Assembly (NCBI GenBank): GCA_040954595.2
Contig: CM082596.2
Coordinates: 10,106,001 to 10,170,000 of the forward strand
Length of the DNA: 64,000 bases
Direction of reading: 5' to 3'
Source: Balanoglossus misakiensis
Lineage: Eukaryota; Hemichordata
The notes below the pieces were generated by a model. The model searched no databases, was not told where the DNA came from, and saw only the letters and a list, made by a program, of their open reading frames with translations. Both the position numbers and the translations under genes were made by a program. Positions 38,281-47,900 of this stretch are shown here, one piece after another (position 1 is the stretch's first letter; each line of letters starts with the position of its first letter).

Positions 38281-39250
38281 ATCGCGATACAGCAAAGCAT
38301 ATATGCAGAAAGAATATCTAAGATAGGGAGAAAATTTGGGTTGGAAGGGACTGCTTTAAAAGATTATGTTAGAGAGGAACAAATTAGACAGAGGGATCTT
38401 AGGGCTACTGAGAGAGAGGAGCAGAGAGAAGATAATAGGCGGCGCGAGGAACATGAGAGAGAGATACTGAAAATGCAAATTCACTTACAAGAATTAAAAT
38501 TGAAAGGGGAAAATACAGAACAGCAGGTTACTGAAAATAATTTGGCCAAAGCGCGTGCTCCGAGACTACAGGGTTTACGTGAGGATGTTGATGATATGGA
38601 TGCGTACCTTCAACGTTTTCAGCGCTACGCCACTGCTCAGAAGTGGGAAAAAGATGACTGGGGGTGAATCTCAGTGCATATTGTTACAAGGTAAGGATGT
38701 ATCCACATACAACCAAATGCCTGCAGCGTCTGCAAATAATTATGATGAATTGAAACCAGAGTTATTGAGGGCTTACCAGTTAAGTGAGGAGAGTTTTCAT
38801 GACAAGTTCCGTTCGTGTATGCCACATTATGATGAAAGTGCTCAAAAGTTTATGGACCGTATTGGTGACTATTTGGGCAGATGGGTAGAACTGGCTGGTA
38901 CTCCAAAGACGTACAATGGGCTTACAGATCTGTTACTTCGAGAGCAGTTTATTGGAGTATGTTCCAGAGACATGGCAATGTTCATTAGAGAGCGACGGCC
39001 AGAGAATGTCCAAGAGATGGTATCTACTGCCTCAAAATACTTAGATGCCCGAGGGTGGTGGAAACTGCCAAGTAATGCCAAGAATAATCCAAGGAGCCAG
39101 CCGACAGCAAATACCAAGCCTGCTGTATATCCAAATCAAGTAAATAAGTTTAATAACAAAACCAATGGTTCCCATGTTTTTAAAGGTACGTGCTTCGTAT
39201 GTGGTAAAGGTGGTCATATGGCCAAAGATTGTAGAAGTAAGCCAAAGATG
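38281..39250 (+). pseudogene. gag: gag (capsid/nucleocapsid) of Gmr1-like element, frameshifted
   Basis: Gag forms the retrotransposon's virus-like particle and binds its RNA. The first reading frame is open from 38281 to a TGA at 38665-38667, without an in-frame ATG before 38473. It encodes a highly charged E/R-rich probable coiled coil followed by the start of the capsid-like region. Homology continues in the +1 frame from about 38660, so a small indel broke the gene. The downstream part carries capsid-like helices (ALLQ/ILLQGK-type region, YDELKPELLRAYQL) and a CCHC zinc knuckle, CFVCGKGGHMAKDC, at 39191-39232. Gag and protease are joined in the second frame. The break shows this copy is not functional. 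Confidence 0.85.
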
Positions 39251-40113
39251 CATAAGACGGCGGTATTGTTAACTGAAGAAGATAGAAACTATCCACCTAA
39301 ACAAGAATGTACACATTGGGGCAACCGTCAACAGCCCAGGGGACTAGACACTGGTTATGCATGTATGGTGGTAGCAATGGAAATAGATAAAACAGATGCA
39401 ACACTGAATAAGGAGTTCGTGTTACCATGTGGTCATAAGCTCCCAGTGATGAGTGCTGCTTGTAGTGCCCATGGAGTGAAGAAGATGCCGGTAATGAAGG
39501 GATTGGTCGATGGTAAGCTGGTTAGCGTTTTGCGTGATAGTGGGTGTAGTAGCGTGGTAGTTCGAAGAAGTCTGGTGTCAAGTAATCAGCTGACTGGTGA
39601 GTACAGGACGTGTGTTCTGATAGATGGGACTATTAGAAGAGTACCTGTAGCCTCTATAAAAGTTGATACCCCTTACTTTGTTGGTGATGTTACTGCACTG
39701 TGCATGATGAACCCTGTGTATGATTTAATACTGGGCAACATTGATGGTGTATCTGACCCTTCGAATCCTGATACTACATGGCAGGAACCATTGCCGACAT
39801 GTAGACTGTGTACAACTGTTGGACAGGTACCAGGTTTAGCAAATGCTGTGGAGACCAGAGCCCAGAAGATAGCCAACCAAAAACCAATCAGAGAGCTTAA
39901 AGTACCTAAAGCTGTTGGTGAAGTGGTGATGCCAGGGAAGCTTCAACAAGCTCAAGAAGAAGACTCCACTCTTGACAAACTACGTGAGAAGGCAATTTTG
40001 GGTGACGAGAAAGTGACTAGGAATGGAGGTAGGTTGAAGTTCTTCATGAAAGATGGGATCCTGTACAGAGAGTTCAATTCGCCAATGGTCCAATTTGGTG
40101 AAAAGCTGTTACA
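39251..40113 (+). pseudogene. pol: Protease and linker upstream of integrase, interrupted by transposon
   Basis: This is in frame with the distal gag. The aspartic protease active site is the DSG triad at 39536-39544 (context VLRDSGCSSVVVRRSL), and the fold's closing hydrophobic-Gly motif is YDLILGN near 39720. A charged linker follows (QQAQEEDSTLDKLREKA), then the N-terminal part of the integrase zinc-binding region (GILYREFNSP, up to 40110). Ty3/gypsy elements use this kind of region just before the HHCC finger. The frame runs into the DNA transposon at 40114 and stops inside it at 40214-40216. Excising the transposon with one ACA copy would leave the pol frame continuous. Confidence 0.85.
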
Positions 40114-40155
40114 CACTGCGGGAAATACTAGAGCTATGTTGGGCAGTATTCCGCG
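40114..40155 (+). repeat. Left terminal inverted repeat of CACTA-ended element
   Basis: It starts CACTGCGGGAAATACT and contains TATGTTGGGCAGTATTCC. The right end on the minus strand starts CACTACAGC and contains CTATGGGCAGTATTTCC. The two are alike at the outer four bases and in the inner motif, with a poorly matched stretch between. Confidence 0.75.
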
Positions 40156-40197
40156 AAGCGCGAGCTCCCATGTTCACCATAGCAACGCATTGCCAAG

Positions 40198-40848
40198 ATG
40201 GCGGCGCCCGTGTTGATCGATGCCGAGAAAGTTATAAAACGCAAATTGCGAGAGGCAAAATCTGTGCTTAAACGTAAAAAATGCGTGTCGGACAATCTGT
40301 ATATACACCCACTCTTTGATGAACTTGAGGATGTGACAACAAGGGCCATATTTCGAAACGACAAGCTGTCAAAGGACAAGATTCGTTGGCGTGACGTCGC
40401 CGTATTTCCCATGTTTCAGCGTGATATGACCTACTGGCAGAAGACCTTCTACGCTCGGCTGTCAACATCCCCGTCGTTAAGGTCACCATGGCAAAGCAGC
40501 TTTACACAACAAATGCCGAGGGAAGTATTTGATGTTTTTCATCAGTTTGCTACTCGGACCGGTTTTGGTATCGACGAGAAGACCTCCAGGGCTATCATAA
40601 CCTTGACCTTCACAAGTTCCTCGAAGCTATTGTATGTGATACGGAAAGGTTATTGCTACGAGGGCGCTATCGGTCAGCATACAGAGAATATCCTAGAGAA
40701 GAAAGTCCGTGGAAAGAGGGTAGCTGTTATATGCACACCTGAGAAGCCCTGTGTTGTGAAATATTTTATCAACAGGGAGACTGTTGCTGTTAGATTCAGC
40801 TTTGGTGCCTGGAACAAACATGGAATTCCATTACATCCAGAGAACTGA
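40198..40848 (+). CDS. Accessory ORF of the CACTA-ended transposon, 216 residues, unknown function
   Basis: The start is AAGATGG (A at -3, G at +4, a good Kozak context), 84 bp inside the element's left end. A TGA stop and an AATAAA at 40977-40982 make a compact single-exon gene. The N-terminus is basic (KVIKRKLREAKSVLKRKKC). The middle is rich in aromatics (RWRDVAVFPMFQRDMTYWQ), and the C-terminal part looks beta-rich (KRVAVICTP, VVKYFINRETVAVRFSFG). No cysteine-based zinc finger, DDE triad or known fold is recognisable. It is convergent with the transposase gene, which ends about 720 bp away from its signal. It could be a DNA-binding accessory protein like the second protein of plant CACTA elements, or a captured host gene. 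I do not recognise the family. Confidence 0.7.
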   Translation: MAAPVLIDAEKVIKRKLREAKSVLKRKKCVSDNLYIHPLFDELEDVTTRAIFRNDKLSKDKIRWRDVAVFPMFQRDMTYWQKTFYARLSTSPSLRSPWQSSFTQQMPREVFDVFHQFATRTGFGIDEKTSRAIITLTFTSSSKLLYVIRKGYCYEGAIGQHTENILEKKVRGKRVAVICTPEKPCVVKYFINRETVAVRFSFGAWNKHGIPLHPEN

Positions 40849-41700
40849 ACCCTATTGATTTTTCACACTGATTCAACCCATCTGACGAACATTTTTTTCC
40901 TGATCTGTGGCACATGTTGTTCAGTGTAGATGTATCAGTCTGTCAAGACAGTCCTCTCACAATTGACATATATTCAAATAAAAAAAGGAAAATTAGAAGA
41001 CTCAAAAATTCATCACTTGTCTTTATTTATCTACATTCAATACAAATGAACAGATAACGTTTACAAAATTTCCTAAACTGTAAAATTCTTTTTTTCCATC
41101 ATTATTGTAACATAGATTTTTCATTAGTTTCAGAAAAAAATGTATGTTACCTACAATCAACATTGATAAGTCAATCAAAACTGCTCATCTAACAGTTAAC
41201 CAGGATTTCTGGTCTAAATTTAATTAATATTTACATTTAATTCCATGACAAAATTTATAAATATCAAGAATTTGATGAGACTTAATTCTTTATTTTTTCA
41301 CAAATTCATTAAAATTTCGTGCAGGTGCAGAATAAACAACTCCTCAAGAAAAATGTAAAACTTTTCTATCAAGCTTATGTATGTCATACATTTTAATTTT
41401 GCAAAGCACTGCAATCACTATACGATTAAGGGTTTATTCACAATACTTAATAGTGGTAAGATAAGTTTCAATTTCCCTGTCCCCATACATGCACACATAT
41501 ACAAAATCCCATAAGAAACATATCATCTCCAGTTCAAAAAGTGTGAATTCATGTGATTTGTGATCTCCATTTTTATTAAATGCAGCTCTCAACTACAGAT
41601 GAGTCTTTATAATTCTGTAATGTAATTAATACCATAGTTATCCTTTAATTCTAAAGTAGCACACAGTGACACAATCCACTGTTTCAAATTCAATCATTGT

Positions 41701-43941
41701 TCACAGCATAAGTTTCTTGAGTTTATTTGATATTTTACCAGTGACAGCTGCTTTTTTTATGTCATCCATAATTGGGTCAACACATATTTCACAGGCAGTC
41801 ATTGTTTCATTTTTCAAATTGCCACACATACAGTAGCCTGCATTCTCATAATATCGACTGGGAATGTATTTTTCTTTTTCTTTAAGCTCAAATTGACCTA
41901 CATTTGCCCTTCTATAGTTGTCAGCTTTTGGACTTTTGTTCCTCAGCCAAAAAAGCACCACATATTCGTGTCGAAATATGAGGGCCCACCTATTTTGAGG
42001 TGTAGAATTTTCACTGAATTCTAGCAGGCGTAGATGCTTTGCCTCTCTGCCTTCCATTGTGTTTAGGCCTAATCCCAGACTGAATTGCTTATAGATACTA
42101 GTGGTGTGTTTTGGGACTACATAACCAATGTGCCACACAGTATTATTGACATTCAGAAACAGGGAATGTAGATTAAAGTACCACCGACACTTATGCCTAA
42201 GTACAAGCAAATCTCCCTCATTTATGTTGAATCGTGAGAATAACAAAGTGATATCTCTAAGCAAGATACCAGTATATGTGTAGAGAGCTAATTGAGCCCG
42301 ACGCTTTGGACTGTCTGTATCGCTTCTCAATGCTAATACCAATCCCATGAAATGCCAAGCAAGTTTGCGAGACTCCTCACCAGTGAAGCGATAAACCACA
42401 TTAATGTTGGCATTTGACTTGACACTATTTTCATTGAAGTATTTTACAATCTTATTATACAACTTTCCAGCTTTTACTTGATATTTTAGGGCAGACAGGA
42501 ATTTGTACAGATATGACTCGTTAGGTAGATTCTCAATTTTAACTCCATTTTCACGACCCTTTTCCGAAGTGTGGGCAACTGCGTCAATCAGTAATCGTTG
42601 GAAGTAGTATTGCCATGCATTGTTCTTTAAATGCAATGGCTCAGCCTTGGCACAATCAATAAATCTACCCAACGGTGGTACAAATTCCTGTCTTGACCTC
42701 AGACTGGCTATAAATTGTGTGATTTTGGGTCGCACTGTTTTGGGCTTTCCAGTTTTAATTTTCTTAGTTGACTTCAACTTTTCAACAGCTTCTGCATCTT
42801 TAATTCTTTTCTGATATTTCCATTCATCCCACTTCTGACCTGGGCCAATTTCTGCTCCAATACAATCAATATCATTTTTGGAAACGTTAGCAAATGAGCT
42901 GAAATACTTTGCTGCATTGCTTAGTTCTCCAGACACACTGGCCAATCCCTTCTGATCAAAGGGTAAAAGTGACACCTGAAAAGTTACATCAAGACTGCCA
43001 ACTTTATATTTACGTTTCTCAATACACTCAAGGTCTTTTGACAATGCAATTGCAAATTCAATCATTATGGGGTCATCCTCTTTTATGTTTGCCCCTAATA
43101 GGAGAAAATTGTGGTCTGGGCTAGCAACACGGTGGGTCACATTCAAGAAACTAACTAGCCATGCAGTGGCCTGTCCATGTTTGCCAAACGGAGCCCCGTC
43201 AGCACCTATACTGATTTGAAATGAGCCCTCCTGTTTACCGAACCAGTTAAGAATATCAGGCTGTGTTTCCCCCATATTTAAATATAAACTGGCAATCTTA
43301 ATAAGCAACTCCTCAGGGTTTCTTTTTAAGCCGACTTGTTTGCCTTCAGATGATATAATTGGCTCAAGATTTCCAATGTCAAGGTTACTTACATACTGTA
43401 CAACTTTTGTGTATGGGAGCAGTCTTGGTATTCTACAGCCAGAATGAATTTCTAATGCTTTCCTAGGATGTTTCAAGTTGGAGAACATCTGAAGTTCACT
43501 CTGCCTCAGACAGTTATATTTTCGTTTGGATAGTACTCCGCCCTCATACATAGTTCTGACACTCCTCACCAAATTGTTCTCACTTTTCTCAAATTTACTG
43601 ATGTATTTATCAAATACTGATGGCATTACTTTTTTACTGATTTGGGGAGAGGTTCTGAAGTATGTTTTCATTTGGTCAGGAGTGGCAGAATTAACAAGAG
43701 TATACCACAAACCATCAAGTGCTGCTTTTGGTGGATGTAGTACATTCGGTTTATTTATACCTTTGGCTGGGCTTACATCTGTAGTTGCTACATGAATATT
43801 TATGGCTGCTGATAAGGTTTCACACCTACGTTCATACTGTTGACGTCGCGACAGCTTCAAAGATTCACTATTATCTGCACATACTTCAGTGTTCTTGTGG
43901 ACCCATTTAGAGCGTTTCACATTAACATCATCAACAGGAAT
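41701..43941 (-). CDS. Transposase of the CACTA-ended element, main (3') exon
   Basis: This exon is open for 746 codons after an acceptor TTTCAG (43942-43947, read on minus) to TGA at 41701-41703. An AATAAA follows on the minus strand at 41577-41572. Frame and phase match the donor of the upstream exon, so translation runs through in phase 0. Possible catalytic blocks are ISIGADGAPFGKHGQATAW (an early acidic D after a beta strand) and AEPLHLKNNAWQYYF (a conserved-looking E/H/N block). The C-terminus has a cysteine cluster, YCMCGNLKNETMTACEICVD, which may bind zinc. Length and layout suit a DDE-type cut-and-paste transposase. The superfamily is inferred from the element's CACT ends, not from a profile. 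No internal stop is seen, so it may still encode full-length protein. Confidence 0.75.
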   Translation of the reverse strand: MPVDDVNVKRSKWVHKNTEVCADNSESLKLSRRQQYERRCETLSAAINIHVATTDVSPAKGINKPNVLHPPKAALDGLWYTLVNSATPDQMKTYFRTSPQISKKVMPSVFDKYISKFEKSENNLVRSVRTMYEGGVLSKRKYNCLRQSELQMFSNLKHPRKALEIHSGCRIPRLLPYTKVVQYVSNLDIGNLEPIISSEGKQVGLKRNPEELLIKIASLYLNMGETQPDILNWFGKQEGSFQISIGADGAPFGKHGQATAWLVSFLNVTHRVASPDHNFLLLGANIKEDDPIMIEFAIALSKDLECIEKRKYKVGSLDVTFQVSLLPFDQKGLASVSGELSNAAKYFSSFANVSKNDIDCIGAEIGPGQKWDEWKYQKRIKDAEAVEKLKSTKKIKTGKPKTVRPKITQFIASLRSRQEFVPPLGRFIDCAKAEPLHLKNNAWQYYFQRLLIDAVAHTSEKGRENGVKIENLPNESYLYKFLSALKYQVKAGKLYNKIVKYFNENSVKSNANINVVYRFTGEESRKLAWHFMGLVLALRSDTDSPKRRAQLALYTYTGILLRDITLLFSRFNINEGDLLVLRHKCRWYFNLHSLFLNVNNTVWHIGYVVPKHTTSIYKQFSLGLGLNTMEGREAKHLRLLEFSENSTPQNRWALIFRHEYVVLFWLRNKSPKADNYRRANVGQFELKEKEKYIPSRYYENAGYCMCGNLKNETMTACEICVDPIMDDIKKAAVTGKISNKLKKLML

Positions 43942-44294
43942 CTGAAAGATTAAGTGTGTGATAAATATATACTAATTAGAATATAATCATAATATATAAA
44001 ATAAAATCTTCTTACAAGTTAATCATTAATTTAAATGTCCTTGATAAGAAATACACACGTGTAGCCTGTATTTTTCTGACAACTTCTGCAATAAAAATCC
44101 TAAAAAATATATATAGTTTGTTGGAAAACCTAGATGTTTTGCATCAAAGCTGAACCCATTTTGTTATCATTGTTTACACAGGATCATGTGACATGAAGTT
44201 CAAAAAGCGAATTTGGGCTAAAATTTGAAGAGGATTTATACAAATCTGAGATTTTTAAAATTATGACTAAGTCTATTTATCTGATCTAGCTTAC

Positions 44295-44754
44295 CTTTCT
44301 CTTATTATTCTTTGTAGCTAAGATCTCACAAATCTTACTGTTCTTCTTCTCTAGTCTAGCTAGCTGGGTTGAGGATCTTTTTACTAGTCTCATAGCTGCA
44401 CTCAACTTATTCAACTTATCCTGAATTATGCTTTCTTCCTCATCTCTCTTTCTCTTTCTCTGTCTACACCACTCTCCTAAGTTAAACCTGTGTTTAGTCT
44501 GTCCTCTCTTTGTTCTAACTACCAATAGGTTGTTGGCCACGCTCCCAGACAAAGATCTAGTCTTCAATTTCTCCTGATATAGTTGTTGCAAACACTTCTC
44601 TTCAGCTACCTGTCTCGCTATCTTTTGGTCCTTTGTCCACTGGCCTATGTTGAAGTAACTTTTCCCTTTTCTATTCGGCATAACAATAGACAAACTTTTA
44701 AGAAGTGCGCTACTCCTGTTGAATAGTTTGCCCCACATGGCTCTAAATCTATAC
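44295..44754 (-). CDS. Transposase of the CACTA-ended element, upstream exon
   Basis: The exon lies between an acceptor CTTTTCAG (ending at 44755, minus) and a donor AG|GTAAGC (44294-44289, minus). The 353-bp intron 43942-44294 joins it in phase 0 to the main exon. The acceptor is in phase 2, and the candidate leader exon ending at 44891 offers no ATG in that phase. Translation therefore probably starts at an ATG inside this exon (MWGKLF or, later, MPNRKG). The product is very basic. It has a duplicated motif, YFNIGQWTKDQKIARQVAEE and RFNLGEWCRQRKRKRDEE, followed by a leucine-rich probable coiled coil. Such an N-terminus suggests DNA binding or multimerisation. Confidence 0.65.
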
Positions 44755-44890
44755 CTGAAAAGGGTGAACAAGAGAAATATCTTTACAATAATTATCTATC
44801 CGAGGGAAGCAAAAACAAAACACCTGCTCATTATACTTCCTCCAGAAATTGAGGTCAAAGGTGACATAGAAAGAATGTGGGTAACCTTAC

Positions 44891-44950
44891 CATAACAATC
44901 TCGCCCGTTCATTTTTTTCTTATTTCGTTTTCACCCTCGAATTTCCAGCG
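44891..44950 (-). promoter_or_regulatory. Possible untranslated leader exon of the transposase gene
   Basis: A donor ATG|GTAAGG (44890-44885, minus) lies 136 bp upstream of the next acceptor. The reading phase does not connect an ATG here to the downstream frame, so this would be 5' UTR. The 5' boundary is unknown. About 640 bp remain between here and the element's right end for promoter and subterminal repeats. Confidence 0.35.
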
Positions 44951-45544
44951 AATTATATCAAGAATATATTTTAGCACAAACTATTGGTTTCTGATTTTTC
45001 AGTTACGGTCTTATTTTCTGTCAATTCTATGAACAATATCACCATGTCGCTGAAAATTCGAAGCGCCGCCATTACAATCAATGTAACCCGTGCTGCTGCC
45101 AAGGAACACACAGGGTCGTATATTTTCGCTTGGTATGATTTCGTCATATTGCTTGTAGCAGCATTTTAAACATGGAATCCTATGTTTACGTATAAAAGAC
45201 TAAATTCGTATGGTTTTCAAATTGAAAAAAACAATTCTGTGAAGCTGAATCGTTGTAATTTTTAGTGTTTGTTTATGGTTGCTTAGGACGGCTTCTGCTA
45301 TAGCAACGGCCAGGGACTGTCAGCGGGTGATCAAAATGTTCAAGTTATTTGGCTGATACACATAAATAACACAGCAGAATCGCAACTTTATTTCATATTG
45401 TCTCTGACATCTTGCTAATTTTACTAAACAAAACTTGGAATAAAGCAATATTACTCACCGAATTATGCTGTGCATCGACAGCTGTGTTCGATCGCGAACG
45501 CCATTACTGTGTCTAATTAAATATTCATGAGCTTCATAGGCTGC

Positions 45545-45587
45545 CACGGAAATACTGCCCATAGGTGGCGTCGTTCAAGCTGTAGTG
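45545..45587 (-). repeat. Right terminal inverted repeat of CACTA-ended element
   Basis: It ends in GTAGTG immediately before the second ACA target copy. On the minus strand it reads CACTACAGCTTGAACGACG and, further in, GGGCAGTATTTCC. It pairs imperfectly with the left end. Confidence 0.75.
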
Positions 45588-45590
45588 ACA

Positions 45591-46790
45591 GGTGGTGGTT
45601 CCCAGAGTGTATCGTAACCAGGTGATGAGACTAGCCCATGAATCAGTGCTGGGTGGTCACCACGGAACTCACAAGACCACAGACAAGATCCTCAGCAACT
45701 TCGTTTGGCCTGGGCTAACATCAGATGTTTCCCGTTACTGTCAGTCCTGTGATTCATGTCAACGGACACAACCAAAGGGACGGGTGACCAAGGTACCACT
45801 TGGAAGTATGCCACTAATAGATATCCCTTTCCTACGTATTGCAGTAGACCTGGTTGGCCCTATTCATCCATGCACTGAACGCAAGAATAGGTACATACTT
45901 ACTGTTGTTGATTATGCAACACGCTATCCGGAGGCTGTTGCATTGACTAACATTGATACCAAGACTGTTGCAGAGGCGCTCCTGGACATCTACTCAAGAG
46001 TGGGGTGTCCACGTGAAATTCTGACAGATCAAGGAACTCAATTTACATCAGATGTGATGCGTGAGGTCAGCCGGCTTTTGTCTATAAAGCAGAAGACTAC
46101 CACCCCATACCACCCAGCATTCAATGGTCTAGTGGAACGGTTCAATGGTACATTGAAACTCATGCTCAGGAAGATGTGTGAGGAACGTCCAACATATTGG
46201 GATCGTTATCTGAATGCTTTACTATTTGCCTACAGAGAAACGCCTCAATCGAGCACAGGATTCTCTCCGTTTGAGTTACTTTATGGGAGGAGTGTGCGTG
46301 GTCCAATGGCTATCTTGAAAGAACTATGGACTGGAGAGATCAGTGAACCAGAAACCAAAACGACTTATCAATACATCCTTGATCTTCAAAAGAAATTAAA
46401 GAAGGCATGCGATTTAGCAAGACAAGAACTGAAGATATCACAAGGCAAATACAAGTCCTACTACAATAGAAAGGCCAAATGGAGGAAGTTCAACAAAGGT
46501 GACGAGGTGTTATTGCTACTACCTACTGACCATAATAAACTACTTATGCACTGGAAGGGTCCTTTTCCAGTGGTGGAGAAAGCGAGCAATATGGATTACA
46601 AGATTGACTTTGGTCATAGGGTGAAAACATTCCATGCCAACCTGTTGAAGAGGTACTATCGAAGAACTGATCAGCTAGATGAAGTATCAGCTGGACTTCT
46701 TGAGATTGTGTGTGTATCTGTGATAGATGAGCAGAGTTATGAATCTTCAGAAGTACAAGAGAACACAGGGGTTAAAGTAAACGATGACTT
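45591..46790 (+). pseudogene. pol: Integrase of Gmr1-like element
   Basis: The frame resumes directly after the second ACA copy; counting starts at 45592. An N-terminal HHCC finger is visible: H16 and H23/H24 (AHESVLGGHHG) with C50, C53 and C56 (YCQSCDSCQ). The catalytic core has D86 (AVDLVGP), D146 (LTDQGTQFTS) and E182 (FNGLVERFNG), with the 35-residue D-E spacing of retroviral-type integrases. A C-terminal GPY/F-type module begins WKGPFPVVEK at about residue 321. The enzyme would insert cDNA into the genome. The domain is intact apart from the transposon upstream, which cuts it off from gag and protease, and the frame continues into RT, so its order is integrase then RT. Confidence 0.92.
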
Positions 46791-47541
46791 ACTGCGGGTT
46801 CCTGCATTCAAGCAGAAAGAATTTGCTGCAGATGTGAATGTATGTGACAACTTGTCAGACATACAGGAGCAAGTGGTGAGGAGGTTGCTGATCAATTACA
46901 AAGATATGTTAACTGATATTCGTGGTAACACCAACCTGGGTTTCCATGACATCAAGTTGATGGATCCAACACCAGTATGCAGTAGGCCATACCCCATCCC
47001 TCATGCACTCCGTGAAGCAGTGAAAGTCAAAACGATGATTAAGATGGGAGTAGCTGAACCTTCAGGGAGTCCATATGCTGTTCCACTGGTAATGGTGAAG
47101 AAATCTGATGGGTCCAATCGTTGTTGTGTTGACATGAGAAAGCTCAATCGCATAACAGTGTTTGATGCAGAGCCTACACCAGACCTGAGTGATCTCAGCA
47201 AAGAATATTGGCAAGTCCCGTTGACTGATAATTCTAAACAATTGACGGCATTTATCACGCATGATGGGCTATACCAATTTATCAAAATGCCTTTCGGACT
47301 TGTAAATAGTGCTGCGACTTTTAGCAGAATTATGAGAAGATTGTTAAGAGATATGAAGAACGTAGACAACTATATCGATCACATACTGATCCACACTGCA
47401 TCATGGGAAGAACATATCAAGACAATTACAGATTTGATGAGCAGACTACGAAAGGCAAAGTTAACAGCGAGACCAACTAAGTGTTATGTGGGTTATGAGC
47501 AGATCGATTTCCTGGGTCATGTGGTTGGTCATGGTGAACTA
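46791..47541 (+). pseudogene. pol: Reverse transcriptase of Gmr1-like element, decayed and truncated
   Basis: RT fingers and palm are recognisable: YPIPHALREAVK, MVKKSDGSNRCCVDMRKLN, LSKEYWQVPLTD, MPFGLVNSAATFSR and FLGHVVG. The catalytic box, normally YxDD, reads YIDH at 47371-47382, so the second aspartate is lost. Relative to the family, a stretch of roughly 15-20 residues is missing between FDAEPTP and LSKEYWQ. Homology stops near 47541, and RNase H, thumb and the 3' LTR are absent. The open frame runs on to 47751 through unrelated sequence. The copy cannot produce active RT. Confidence 0.9.
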
Positions 47542-47900
47542 GTCCTGTTTCAAAATGACCTACATTACAGGTCCTATGCACACGTATTACATGTTCTGAT
47601 TGGTTTATCCACTTCTCTAAGGTCCACTTGCGGCTCGCTGATTGGAGGGACCTTATGTGTTAGGTCTTATTACTATGTATTATTCACCAGACCTTGTAGG
47701 TTAGGTCTTATTACAATGCATTATTCACTTTACAGCTCCCTGATTGGTTAATGTGTAGGTCTGGTCCTCCAGTGTTCACTGCCTCATTATGCAGGACCTT
47801 GTAGGTTAGGTCTTATTAATATGTATTTATTCACCATACAGCTCCCTGATTGGTTAACGTGTCAGTCTGGTCCCCCCCCCCCCCCAGTGTTCACTGCCTC
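47542..47900. repeat. Short tandem repeat (about 105 bp) at the retrotransposon's broken end
   Basis: ACCTTGTAGGTTAGGTCTTA begins at 47691 and again at 47796. Each is followed by CAGCTCCCTGATTGGTTAA and CAGTGTTCACTGCCTCATT. A third, partial and more diverged unit starts near 47650. A run of 14 C interrupts the last unit (about 47873-47885). Confidence 0.85.

Larger units (their letters stand above)
40114..45587 (-). mobile_element. CACTA-ended DNA transposon inserted in retrotransposon pol
   Basis: The 5474-bp insert is flanked by ACA at 40111-40113 and 45588-45590, a 3-bp target duplication. Ends read CACTGCGGG at left and CTGTAGTG at right, so both begin CACT. Imperfect inverted ends share GGGCAGTATT followed by CCG: left at 40141-40150 (read on plus), right at about 45551-45560 (read on minus). 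A GGAAATACT-type motif is repeated near the ends in both orientations, as in CACTA subterminal repeats. It carries a spliced transposase on the minus strand and a convergent ORF on the plus strand. CACT ends and a 3-bp duplication fit the CMC/EnSpm group; family placement of the transposase was not tested. Confidence 0.85.
38003..47541 (+). mobile_element. Gmr1-like Ty3/gypsy retrotransposon internal region, decayed and split
   Basis: The order is primer site, gag, protease, integrase, reverse transcriptase. Integrase upstream of RT is the hallmark of the Gmr1-like Ty3/gypsy elements of deuterostomes; other Ty3/gypsy elements carry integrase last. The copy is defective: gag has a frameshift, RT has an internal deletion and a changed catalytic box, and RNase H and the 3' LTR are missing after about 47541. 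A 5474-bp DNA transposon (40114-45587) interrupts it just upstream of the integrase zinc finger. Confidence 0.9.

Noticed and set aside
40114-40216. C-terminal extension of the gag-protease frame past 40113
   Set aside because: These codons lie in the end of the inserted DNA transposon and are accidental read-through.
42620-43795. Plus-strand open frames opposite the transposase exon
   Set aside because: They are antisense shadows of the long minus-strand coding exon.
47542-47751. C-terminal extension of the integrase-RT frame
   Set aside because: RT similarity ends near 47541; the rest is the 105-bp tandem repeat region read by chance.
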